This document shows, piece by piece, positions 25,522 through 37,299 of a DNA stretch of 64,000 bases. Position numbers and translations under genes: made by a program. The notes beneath the pieces are model-generated. The model was given only the letters and a program-made list of their open reading frames with translations, had not been told where the DNA came from and did not search any database. The DNA comes from Onchidella celtica (taxonomy: Eukaryota; Mollusca; Gastropoda; Systellommatophora; Onchidiidae): assembly GCA_963931925.1 (NCBI GenBank), contig OZ007570.1, positions 53,519,880 to 53,583,879 of the forward strand. The letters are read 5' to 3'. Within the stretch, counting starts at the first letter, position 1; each line of letters starts with the position of its first letter.

Positions 25522-25735
25522 AATTTTAACATCACAGACTGTACTTGAGCAGGGACCTTCAGATCTATGCATGGTGGTAGTTTATACGGGAAAACAGAAC
25601 ACAGCCAGTAGCAAGATGTCATCTCCGTGGTTATGATGATTATACCGGCCGCTGTGGGGCCTACTACAGTACTGAGGCAAGTTTTACTTCTTATGCCAGT
25701 ATATTGACATTCGTCAACGTCTCCAGATCTGAAAT
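25522..25735 (+). pseudogene. Immunoglobulin-like domain exon fragment
   Basis: Frames read FNITDC, then after a stop EQGPSDLCMVVVYTGKQNT, then YDDYTGRCGAYYSTEASF followed by SYASILTFVNVSRSE. The last block resembles the F and G strands of an Ig fold (D..G.C near 25638-25655, then alternating hydrophobics). Frame changes make it a broken or mis-called exon. It begins where homology with the second duplicate ends. Family assignment is tentative. Confidence 0.3.
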
Positions 25736-26377
25736 ACCAAGCACTAAAAGAACATGGATATTGTTTGACATTATGATGATTGGAGGAACAATCGTAGCTT
25801 CAATGTATATGATCCCCTGGAAGTATACGTTAGGTATGTCACAAAATTTTAATAAACAAGCAATAATTCGCCCTCGACTTTGCTCGTGATAAACCTATTT
25901 CTGCTTCTTTCTCTCTCTCTTGTAATGTGTTCTCTCACTCTCTCCCCCCTCTCTTGCAGGAAATCGCACCAAATTGAACATGTGTCAGACACATTCTCTC
26001 AATCGCATTAGTGTTTTACACATTGAAAGCCACCTGAAAAGCAGTCGAGTATTAATAGGTCTAAGACAATAAAAGTGAAAATACTAAAAATATTGTTCTT
26101 AACGGTCAAAACAAATAAACGGACTTTGGTTTGCAACCAAAGTGTAGCCAAACACGGAGCGGTTAAGCAGGGCCTTGATGGCCAAATTTGAGACGTTTTG
26201 TCTTTGTCGGGCTGGGGGGGGGGGGGCAGTCTACTGTCATCTTGTCACTGCTGAAACTGCAGTGTTTTCTCTATTTAAAATGTCTATCAGTCGTTGAAGC
26301 ATTGTCTGGATTTCAGTTCCACTGTACTGTCTCTATAGTTCCTATTTTTTTGCGCTCTATTCAAAATGTCTAAAGTA

Positions 26378-26837
26378 TTTATTTGTATTTGTATACTACT
26401 TTAATCCCATTTGAGAAATTTGCCTTTGTGTTATTGCATCCAGTTACAACTGGAGCAGGCACGTCGTCACCACAGTGCAGCGTCGGTCGGCGTTGTTGTT
26501 GAGTTGTTGTTTTTTTTTGGGGGGGGGGGGGATGGCAAGAGAAGGGAGTGGGTGAATTTTATATGATTTTGGCCCTGACAGCGACCTGTTCGGCTTGCTC
26601 TTTTCGATTTCCAACTGCTGAGGTATCTTTAACGTGCACAACTTGCACACGGGCCCTCCGAATTTTTTCGTCCTTATCCGAAAAGACTAGGTACTCGATC
26701 CTACCCCCAATAAGATCAGAGACACGAAAATATGAGGAAAATCCCAAAAATTCCAACATGCCTGCACCGGCCGGGTTTTGAACCCGGGACCTTTGGCATG
26801 AGAGGCGAGCACCTTGGCTCTAGACCACCTTGTCCCT
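26378..26837 (-). mobile_element. SINE family 1, best-preserved copy
   Basis: Minus-strand head gggacaaggtggtctagagc, then a B box ggttcaaaacccgg, the body, a poly(C) stretch, and the tail aaatgggattaaagtagtat plus acaaat units. This copy defines the family. Confidence 0.8.
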
Positions 26838-27138
26838 CATTATAATAACGGTCTGTGTTCTAGTTTCTCTTTACATGTCCATAACAATCAGATTTCACTG
26901 GTGAGGTTATTCCTGGCTTTTTTTTTTGTACGGCAACTACTTCAACTTTTATTTTCATTGGATATTATGAAGTTAGGCTTTCCACTCCTATTCATTTATA
27001 ATGCTCAACCCCAGAATGCCTGTTCTGCACCGACAGAGTTCCCGTTTGCAATCTAAATAAATTCGTAGATTCTTGGGATGGAGATATTTGATGTATTTCA
27101 TCAGGATTCACCGTTCCGATAGCAGTATGACTGCATAA

Positions 27139-27270
27139 TATGGTGACGACAACAAGGACCGGACTTTGGTCATTGCACCTGGATTGGCCCTGGCTGTGGT
27201 GGCTGTTGCTGCAGTGGTGTTTGCGATGATGTGGTGGCGGTGTAGAAGCAAACTGAAACCACAGTATCTA
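27139..27270 (+). pseudogene. Transmembrane exon-like frame
   Basis: Encodes DDNKDRTLVIAPGL, then a hydrophobic run ALAVVAVAAVVFAMMWW and a basic RCRSKLK. This is the layout of a type I membrane segment with a stop-transfer tail. No start codon or defined splice sites. With the Ig-like fragment 1.5 kb upstream it could be the remains of one receptor gene, but I cannot join them. Confidence 0.3.
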
Positions 27271-27606
27271 TCTATCTGTCTTTTTAAAATAAATGTAGAG
27301 AGGGTTCGATTGAAAAAAGACAAAACAGAAATAGAAGTAACATCTCAAAGTAAGCCAAACAATTCAATGCGTAAACTACGGAATCGCTGTTGTGCTTTTT
27401 TCAGTGCTTGGCCGCGATCACCTGACGAACAGAATAGTTCAATAGGTTGCTGATCATAAATCAATGGGGGAGAATACAGCCGAGCGTCCATCTGGTAAAG
27501 GCAGGTGAAGAGATATGTCCTACTTTAAATTAGTTTAATTGAGAATCATAATCTTTTCCAATTGTGTCAGCCAAATCGAAGGCTAGGCTATTTATCTAGA
27601 TCTATC

Positions 27607-28008
27607 CACAGACTAATCATAACCAGACTGGAAACATGAGCTTCGGGCTGTGTCGTTTTTTTACGGAAGTTAATGAGATGCGGCCTTATAACCAACGTGG
27701 CCGCCGCTCGGGAAATTCCGATTCTAGTTCTATCTGCAGTAGAAATTTCTTTTTATTTGTCAAGATTGGTTGTACATATATTAATAATGCATTAACTCGC
27801 CTATCATTTCATTTTATTGTCTACAGCTGCCTTTTTTTTTATTGTTATTAATGATGACCGTGTGGACTTTTAGCGACCGCTGCATTGTAGCTATGCTGAA
27901 GCGACGGTCGCAACCGTAAACCTAATGTGGCGGATGGTTCATGACCTTTCGCTGTTTTGTGACGTCACACAACGGGCTCATCCAGTCTGGTTAATTTATT
28001 AGTCTGTG
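27607..28008. mobile_element. hAT-type MITE, family B, copy 2
   Basis: 402 bp, with the same ends as the 5.6-kb copy and a perfect 8-bp target duplication gatctatc (27599-27606 and 28009-28016). It also keeps gtgacgtcac. The two copies differ at few positions. Confidence 0.9.
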
Positions 28009-28019
28009 GATCTATCTGA

Positions 28020-29690
28020 GAGGAGTAGAACTTTTAAGAGGCCCCACTAACTCCACTGAAATTGAAGGGTTTTCCTACTCAAGACACATTTACCCGTAAG
28101 ATAGATCTATATTAGATCTTGATCCATGTTGAAAATCAATCTTTGCCTGAATCTGAATGATGACATTAGAAATCAAGAGTTTCAATCGGGAATCGGGAAG
28201 TTACAACACAGAGATCCATCGGATGTTATTAATATGGAGAGAATTATAGATCGAGTTCTAGACTAGGGCCTACATCTAGATTAACAAGGGAACCCTTAAT
28301 CTCAATTTCAATTTACAGAATACATGTTGAACATTTGATGAAGACTCACACCGTCGGTCGGCTGTTGCAGCTTCGTTAAGTGTAAAAAAAAAAAAAAAAA
28401 ATCAACACTTTACAGGAGAAATAAGAACTGATTATTATAGTTTTCATTATATGGTTTCTAGCAGATCTGTTATTATTACATTGTTGTGTAATGTTTAAGG
28501 TTGTTGTTTTAGTTATTGTTGATGTTTGTACGTCTGTCTGCATCTTCTTCTACCGACATGACGTAGAGATACGACATTGTTTTGTTTTAAGAATGAGTCG
28601 CAGTGGAGTGAATTTATAAACTTTTATCCGAGACAGAATATCGAGAGGGATCATTCCTACTTTCACTATATTTATTATTATGCCCACAACGTGCGCGCGT
28701 AAAAACGACGAGTGGTGCGAATTATTGTATTATTGATATGGATGATACGCGAGCAAGTCGACTGACGGAATTTGGGGAATTGAACCGTCTCGGCACCCTG
28801 TGTCTCGGGTTTTATTATGGTCTGATTGTGGGTTTTACTGCGTGTCAGTCTGAGAATGGTCACTTTGCGTCTCGAGCACTGTAGGGACCAGACTCAGTCC
28901 CTTTAACAAGAAAGCGCAATCAACTACATGTTTACTGGTGGTGATTGTGGTGATGATGGTGGTGGTGGTGGTGTGTCTAACTGTCCGTGGTGATGTAATA
29001 GTGGTAGTTTAGTAGAATTGTTTCGGGGCTGGTAATTGTATGGTATCAGTGGTAGTGGTGTTGTGTATTTGAGATGGTGTTCATGTGGTGTGCAGTAGAA
29101 GTCTGTCGTCATTTGATTTCCATCGTACTATTAGCATTACATGTCTACTATCTAGGTATCTAGGTGTCCATGACCTTCGAGAATGCATATTATTAGACAT
29201 GCTAATGTCTCAGTATATGCACACTACTGGATGCCCATAAAAAATGCGACCAAGAAAGACCATTGCATACCTTTATTTACTTCCTCGGTACAAAAAGGCA
29301 AAATTAATATTTGAAAAAATTAATGTGTACGGTGAGTCGACTAGATATCCAGCGTTCTTCTGTCAGTGTCAGAAAGCCGCCAATAAACAAGCATAAGTAG
29401 TTGGCCCCTCCCCTTTCCCCGTGACAAAAGAAGTCCAGGTAAAGTGCAAAATACTTGAAATTTCATGTCAATGCTTGCTCAGAAAAAGCGCCATTTCCTG
29501 AATCAGTTATTTCTTAATCAAAGGATCTGAACTAAGCCAAAACCCCTGCAAGCACAGACTTGCTGCTTTGTATAATGGACATGCTTTGTCTTTTCAATCT
29601 GATTTCTCTTTGACTGCTGGAAGATCGTTCATTTCTCTGACAAAAATGATTTTTTCTTCTCTCACAGATGCATGTAAATGTAATATCACA
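28020..29690. other. No recognisable gene; (GGT)n-rich stretch
   Basis: AT-rich DNA with a poly(A) run near 28.38 kb and ggtggtgat repeats near 28.94-28.97 kb. No domain-bearing frame. Confidence 0.6.
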
Positions 29691-29730
29691 GGTTTTCAAC
29701 CTGAGAGTTAGTAGGGCATTTTCTTAGGAA

Positions 29731-29745
29731 GGTGTGTGTGTGTGT

Positions 29746-29787
<42 letters not shown>

Positions 29788-30066
29788 CGGGAGGGGGGAT
29801 TGTAAACCGAAGAAATAATAATAATAGTAATAACAACTTTCTCCCTCTCCCTCTCCCTTTCTCCCTCTCAATCTCTCTCTCTCTCTCTCTTTCTCTCTGT
29901 GCATGTGTGTTCCCCTGACAGTTTATGGCTCCGCATGTGTGTGATTTTCTCTCCTTATGGTTGTGTGTGAACATGTACATGTGTGTATGTGTATTGGGGG
30001 GGGGGGCGCGTACAAAGAGAGAGGGGGAGGCAGAGAGAGAAAGAGAAAGAGAGAGAGAGAGAGACA
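29731..30066. repeat. Compound (GT)n, (CT)n, (GA)n microsatellites
   Basis: gt run 29731-29786, ct run about 29836-29900, ga run about 30017-30066. They explain the frames on both strands. Confidence 0.92.
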
Positions 30067-30664
30067 GAGGAAGAGATAACAAATTAGCATGGATCTCATT
30101 TAAAGAGTCGTTTCAGGTGGTGATCAGATCTTTTAGCGGGTTAATGAAACTGAAAAGGGAGAACAGTTCTGTTCTAGATTATTGAATAATTTTTTGTGGA
30201 TGGACCATAGATATACACTACTGAACTAGATTCCACGCGTCGCTTCGCCAGCCGTCTCTTTCCCTGCTTCCCGACGCGAGCCGGAATGGTCCGCATTGAA
30301 ACCCCATCTCACCATCGCGGTGTGGGCTGAGCGCTCGATGCTGGCCTAACTCAGCCTAGGTAATGGGTTGAAAAATAGCGGTGATTGTGATTGATTTTGT
30401 GGCTTTAATTTGATTGTGATTGATTTTGTAACTTTCATTTGTTTATAGTCACTCACATACAATTTCTGTACACTATGACATAAAATTGAATAAAATTCCT
30501 CGACTGAAAAAAAACAACAACAACAACAAAACAACAACACCAGACTGATTCAACCGACACAACTCACCACAACTACAATGTAAAGCCAATGGTGTTAATG
30601 TGCGTGACACGGTGCAAGAGGGTGGGGTAAGCCTAGAGGGAAGACAACGGATGATGAGAATAGA

Positions 30665-31015
<351 letters not shown>

Positions 31016-31019
31016 AACT

Positions 31020-32155
31020 TTCTCATAGACAAAGGCCTACATGCTGCTCCGTTTACGGACACGATGTCTCAAATAATGAGTCGCGACCCACCCTAAGATG
31101 GCCGCCAACGCCTTCTAACAATCCCATTCAGTCCCTGGCGTGTCTGGGCATTGGGATGGACTGATTTTAACAGGGCAATTTTTATTGTTTTCTATAAAGC
31201 AAGACGCGTAGGTTGAAAAATTCTCTGTAGCCCTTAAATCCCAGTCTAAACTGACGAAAACAAGAATTCAACGGCAGCTTTGTCCATTGGTTGAGAGAGG
31301 TCCTTTTACATTGAATAACTGTTGGAAATTTATTATGACAGGTCTGCGCTCGTCATGCAAAAAACACCAATACTTTCTTGGTTGCTATGGTGCTGTTGCA
31401 TAAACACGGACACACATACACACATACGCACCCACACCCATACACACATACATACATACACATTCACTCTGTTGCACTTGCTGAAGTTTATGTTTACATG
31501 CATTTTGTTAGAGCTTTTAATGTTTTTATGCCGAGGAAGAGGTCACAGAGTAGGGCATGAGAAACCCATAACACCAGATCCTCACTATTCAGTGAACCGG
31601 GGCACATGTACAAAGACCCCATTGAAATTCACTCTGTGCAATCATTCTACCGCGTCCCGTCGAATGTGGACGTTTTTACCCCCCCCCCCCCCCCCGCGTT
31701 CTATCCGTAAAAAACAAATGCCCAACCCATAAGCAATATCTTTGTCAAGCAATGAATAATTATGAAACTTGCGCAATAACCAAAAATATATATTTTCAAC
31801 TTCTTGCCGATCCTCCGTCTTTAGAAAACTTGCAGAAAGGTGTTTGAATGTTACGTTGGTCGAAGGTAGGGTTATAAAGGAGAATATAAAAAAAAATTAA
31901 TAACCATATCTGATAATGTAAACTGCATCTGACAGCTTAAGTAGAAGATGCAAGAGTGGGTGTAGAAGCTCTCAGAAACAGTTAAAAAGGGAATTATGAG
32001 GCCTTAAAATTAATAAGTTTGTTGTCTCCATAAACGTGCATTTAAACTTAATCTAATATACTGGTTACCTTAATGGTAGATTTACAGTTGGAACCCAGTG
32101 CAAAGGCATGTATCATTAATAACTCTTTCTACTGAGTTTGTCAACCTGAAAGTCT
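31020..32155. other. No recognisable gene
   Basis: Spacer with a (CA)n patch at 31.41-31.46 kb and a poly(C) run at 31.68 kb. Confidence 0.6.
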
Positions 32156-33001
32156 AAGTACTTCACCTTTCACCTAGGCGTTGTTCACCCACTGCAGGAC
32201 ATAGCCCTCCGACAATGCTTTCCATTCTCTTCTGTCTGTTGTTTCCCTCATCCATGCTGTTCCTCCTCTGTTTGTAATGTCGTCCTTCCATCTTCTTCTT
32301 GGACGTCCTCTTGTTCTTTTTCCTGTCCTTGGCTGCCATTCAGTGCAACGTTTTGTCCACTTATTGTCATTCATCCTTCCCACGTGTACGGCCCAATTCC
32401 ACTTTAGTTGCAGCATGAATTCCACTATGTCTTTTAGTTTTGTTTGTTTGCGTATGTCAGTGTGGGGGATTCTATCTTGCAGTCTGATGTTAAGCATTTT
32501 TCTTTCCATTTCCCTCTGGGTAATTCTTAGTTTATTCGTGAGCTGTTTGTGACCGACCATGTTTGACAACCATTATGTAATCTTTGGAAGAATGCATTGA
32601 TTGAACTTGCTTCTTGAGGGATATTGGCAGTTTGGAAACCAGGAATATCTCTCTGTTTTTTTCCAAAGCAACTCCATGCTGCTCTCATTCTGATGTTTAA
32701 TTCAGTTTGTTTGTTGTGTTCCATATTCACTATCTGGCCTAAGTATTTATACTCTATGACTTTTTCGATGACTTTGTTTTCAATTATAACCTTTTCTTCT
32801 GCCTCGTAGTTTGTCATGTATTTAGTTTTGTCCTTGTGCATCTTCAGGCCGACCTTCTTGCGCTCTTTGTTTAGTATGTTGATATTGGTCTCCATTTGGT
32901 GTAGTTTATCTGTGCAGAGTACGATATTGTCTGCAAATCTCAAGTCTTGCAGATCTTCATCAATATCTATGCCATTTTCTAGATGTAACTGTTTGAATAT
33001 T

Positions 33002-35859
33002 GGAAGTGCATAGGTAGGGAATTTATTCCCCACCTATACACTTTGCATAGGTAGGGAAGACACCCCCTACCTATTCACTTTGCATAGGTAGGGAAGACAT
33101 CCCCTGCCTATTCACTTTGCATGGGTAAGGAAGATATCCCCAGCCTATGCAATCACTATGTGCAAAGTGCATGCAGAGAAGATATTTCTTGACTATTCAC
33201 TTAACTTAGGCAAGGGAAATACTTTTGTCTGCATTGTCACGAGCAGAGTTGAGGTCTTGGGGATCTAATGACTGCACGAGAGGCAGCTAACTCACACTCG
33301 GACACAAACACACAAGAATTTATTAAATAACTAGAGTATATGTATATCAGGCCGGCCGGGCCATATTATTACATAATATTAATATACAAAACAAAAGACA
33401 ATAGAGGAATATTCAAAGCAAAAATTCCAATTACTAACTTAACCTAACATCTTTATGCCACTATGTTCCCTATCAAATGTAATGCAATCAATAGCCAAAT
33501 GGTATATTATAAGAAACAAGATATTAATCTAAAGTAACAGTTGAGTCGCCACTGGCCAGTCGCCAGGCAAACTCTCCAGAAATAATACAGGTTCTCAAGG
33601 TACACTGAAGGCTAGAAAAACCCAGTACATTCAAAGCCTACCGAAGCACACATCGGCTTGTAGGTATTTAAGCAGCTTGTAAAAGTATATATATATATAT
33701 AAAATATATGCAATCACTCAGTCATTATTCATTTCATCAACAATGTGCCATAATTCTTCACTCGTATTATGGAGATAGTTTTACAATACAAAACACTCGT
33801 TCGTCGAGTGCAAGCTGTGGTTTTCTCTGACTTCCTATGATGCTGTGGGTTTCCTTCTATCTCTGAACTTCTACCATACTTAATGAATAAGATGAGTTAC
33901 CGTTGGTCACGCTAGGCGCGAACATCAGAAGAGCGCAGCGTGGACTCTTAATGGTCAGTCCACTCAGACCTTTCTTTCTAGAGCTCTCTCTCTATGCTCA
34001 GTCAGTCCCATGGCAAAGGACTTTTAGTCTTCAGACCACACAGATCAGGTACTGGCCAACCGGAGATACTTCACGAAATGATGCTTCTCTCGTCTGTATT
34101 CAATGAATTTCAACGTTACACGATGTTTTATACTATCCAACTACCCGGCAGGGCTAGTCCGCTGGCAAAATTAGTTCAGCAATCTCATTGGCCGAAATCC
34201 CCACCATTTTGAATGTAGGAATATAGTCAGCACTATTCTACCAGCCAGTTAACGTGCAAAAACTTGTCTAGTCATACTTAACAATGTCAACTATCCCCAC
34301 CTTGTCTCACCCCTAATCCCTTACTTTTAATCACTACTACCCAAAACCCGAAAGCGTGAATCTGACAATTTAACTTTGCAATTCCTTACTAGCAAACAAT
34401 AATTCGCGGCGACCGTTCAAGGCCACCAGCCAATTTCTCATGGCCCTGCCAAACAAACAACTCACGCCCCGCGTGAATTTTAATTAACTAGACTCATGAC
34501 ATGCATATTTTTTTAGGTCGGGAAGCTATTTCTTGTGTAATAGGCCTACTTTGCTTAGGCAGGGAAGATATTCCTTTCTTTCTGTGCTTTGCCTGCTCTG
34601 TTTGCGATAGCTATGAAACATTATAATTATAGCTAAGGATCATGTATCACACTCATCATCCGGCGGTAAGAAGCCAAATCAGTGATATCCCCATTACGAC
34701 CCATTGGCGACAGCAAACCTAACCTACCTCTGTCAAAATATGGCAAAAAGAAAAAGCTGCAAGGAGAAAGGCGACCCCATAGATTTTCTGTTGTTCTTAT
34801 GCTTCTTCAATTTATGTTCATGTATGAGGGGATAATGAATTTGATAGGCTTTAATTCTAAGCCCATGGAGGCAGAATGTAATTACATGTATTATTGTAAA
34901 TGAGCATGGCACCTATGGATCTGTGGGGAGAGGAGCAAGGGGAACTAGTCTAGCTGTTTCCTGCCTACTTTGGAAAACATACAGTAAAGGACACCTACAT
35001 GAAGAATACACCGGCATTTAATTTGTTGAGGCACTTGTAGGTCAAGCATTCCAGAGAATTTCCCAGTCAGCACCCTTGCGTCAATCCGACGCATTTATGT
35101 AAGATAACCCCGTAGAGTAGGTAGGATTACCGTAGGGGGTGGGGTCCCTATATCAAACAGACGTTGGTCAATACTGTAAACAGCGGATCTACGAGGGAAC
35201 GATACCATTGCTTTGTGCAAACATCCTATACAGAGGATTACCTCAGGGTTGCTGGTTGGAGTGATGAAACTTCGACTACGCCGTAGTTCGACCATCGAAC
35301 CTTTCACATTTCAGTTCATTCTCCACAAATTACACGGGAGAGGGGGAAACAAAAATTTTCAAACTATCTGAAGCTAATATTTGCTTCTTGCCACCGCAGT
35401 AGGCCTATTGGCCACGCAGATTTTTTTTTTTTTCAATTTTGGTGAAAAAAGAAATCGACTGATTACCCCCCCCCCCCTCCCCACAAGTTCAGTAAGGGTA
35501 TGGTTATGTCCATGCTGCCGCACCATGAGGTCGGCTTCCGTCTTGACCTTCTCTGCTCGGAGTGGGCGATGGAGCAACGAGCCTTTGTCACTACGTTTTG
35601 CTTTGAGCTCGGTTTAGACCGTTCGTCTATCTCTTGTCTTTGCTGACTCGCCGACTGATTCGAATGATTTTGATTCATATAACCTCCTGTCGTTGACTGA
35701 CTCGGATCGCGATTCGCTCCTGCCGCCACTGGCTCGCCGTCAACCAGTTCTAAGATCCTGATTCAAATCAAATGAACTAAATTTAGACCAATAATAATTC
35801 CACACGTTTAGTGATGACGTTGTACACTATCTTCCCTTCCTATGCACTTCCTTAAAATA
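33002..35859. mobile_element. DNA-type element nested in the RTE
   Basis: Inverted ends ggaagtgcataggtaggga and ttcccttcctatgcacttcc. Removing the insert restores a RTE reading that aligns base for base with the second RTE copy at 55.8 kb. Flanking aatatt (32996-33001 and 35860-35865) is the likely target duplication. A 37-bp tandem unit with tgcataggtaggga lies at the left end. A solo LTR is inserted inside. Minus-strand frames at 35.4-35.7 kb have no known domain. Confidence 0.65.
33235..34501. mobile_element. Solo LTR (TG..CA) with 5-bp duplication
   Basis: Begins tgtcacgagcag and ends actcatgaca, with perfect tgcat duplications at 33230-33234 and 34502-34506. No internal gag/pol, so a solo LTR left by recombination is likely. 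About 120 bp near the left end match the inner right end of the LTR at 46.8 kb in reverse orientation (aactcacactcg, aggcc.g..gggcc, tattattac). Confidence 0.72.
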
Positions 35860-36281
35860 AATATTTCTTTGATTGTTGCTGTAAATAATTTTGGTGATAT
35901 GTGGTCTCCCTGTCTCACTCCTTTTTCTATGGCAAACTTTTCTGATACATGATTTCAATGTGTATTCTGGCATAAGGTTCTTTATATATTTTTTTGTCGT
36001 ATTTTTATGTAGATTTCGTTAATATTGATCTTTCTGTGGGCTCCAAAGATTACATAGTGTTCAACGGAATTGAAGGCATTTTCGTAATCGATATAGCCCA
36101 CACACAGTGGTAGATTATATTCTTTACTTTTTTCTACTATTTGGTTAAGAGCCTGTAAGAGGTCTGTTGTGGAGTAACTCTTTCTGAAGCCTGCTTGTTC
36201 TCTCGGTTGGTTGTCATCTAGCACTTTCTATGTTCTGTTTTGTAATACTTTTATAAAGAGTTTATTATGTGTGTAATAGAA

Positions 36282-36757
36282 GGCTTATCGATATATATAT
36301 TTTGGTAACTCGAAACTTTGGTCACCTAAAGCTCAGGAACCGCACCACACTCAGGCTTCAAACTTTCCACAACAGCTTATTACCAATGCGAAATTAACAT
36401 GGGCTATATTAGAAATTATGAAATGTTCAGGCTTCTACGTTTCACCTTTCATTGTTTCGGCATCATTTAGATCTACTTCGAGTCATGGTCCGCCATTTTT
36501 AAGGTTTCGTTATCACTTCCTGCGATGTGTTCACTATCTAACACACTAACCCGTGCGCAAATCATGCTGTTGTACGGGACGCGCAGGGTGTCAACTCACA
36601 AAGGCAGATCAATCAGACTTATTTAAAAGCAAACAAACAAAATAAAATAAACAAATAGGAACAGGCAAGATGAAGCAGGTCCATAATTACCACCCAGAAC
36701 TGAAACTAATATTCAAGCCGATTTATCCCGGGCAGGGCCGGGGACCTCAGCTAGTTG
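36282..36757 (-). mobile_element. CTAGCTG..CCCGGG dispersed repeat, copy 1
   Basis: On the minus strand it starts ctagctgaggtccccggccc and ends in an AT run near tatatatcgataag. It interrupts the RTE right after the NYRP codons. About 300 bp match 54.96-55.26 kb on the + strand (ttagtttcagttctgggtg, gatttgcgcacgggttagt, gaacacatcgcaggaagtg). The class is not certain. Confidence 0.65.
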
Positions 36758-37299
36758 GTCTATAATTTCTTATATCTCTTCGGTCCCCTCTCTAATGTAG
36801 AATTATTATCTCTGCTTCCTGCCAGCATTCAAGTATTCTCTGTGTTATTATGTGGTGTCCTCCCATCTGCAATGTTGCTTGTTATATTATCATATCCAGG
36901 TGCTTTCCTTTTATTCATTTTTCTTAATGTCCTTTCTATCCCTTCTTCTGTGAAAAGTGGTACTTCATCAGTGTCAGGACTTGTTGACATGGTTGTTTCG
37001 GGTGTACCCATTGTTTTCTGATAAAGTGTTTTATAGAAATCTGTGCAGACACTGAGGATATCTTCTCTGTTTGTGGTTTTTTCACCCGTCTTTTTAAACA
37101 CACGTGATTTTCTTTCGACCTCCTTGTTTGTATATTTCTTTTGGGTCCTTTCCTGCTTTCAATTATTCTTTTTACCATGTCGTTTCTTTTTCTTCTGTCT
37201 CTGTCTCTCTGCATTTTCTTCACTGCCTTATTCAGTTCTATATAATTCAATTTTTTCTTTGTCTGTTTATATGTTCCTTTTTACAAAAAGTACTTAGTA

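Larger units (their letters stand above)
32164..37287 (-). mobile_element. RTE-type LINE, 5'-truncated, split by nested insertions
   Basis: Minus-strand pieces in order: YIELNKAVKKMQRDRDRRK (37.25 kb), LRKMNKRKAPGYDNITSNI (36.9 kb), WQEAEIIILH and GDRRDIRNYRP (36.8 kb), DDNQPREQAGFRKSYSTTDL then VGYIDYENAFNSVEH (36.2-36.0 kb), GVRQGDHISPKLFTATIKEI (35.9 kb), DLRFADNIVLCTDK (32.9 kb), KYLGQIVNME, and TRGRPRRRWKDDI (32.3 kb). These are reverse-transcriptase motifs of RTE-like elements, with the FAD.. catalytic block altered to FADN. Stops and shifts make it dead. The 3' end has a short tandem ggtgaaaggtgaag. A possible 8-bp duplication aagtactt lies at 32156-32163 and 37288-37295. Confidence 0.85.
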
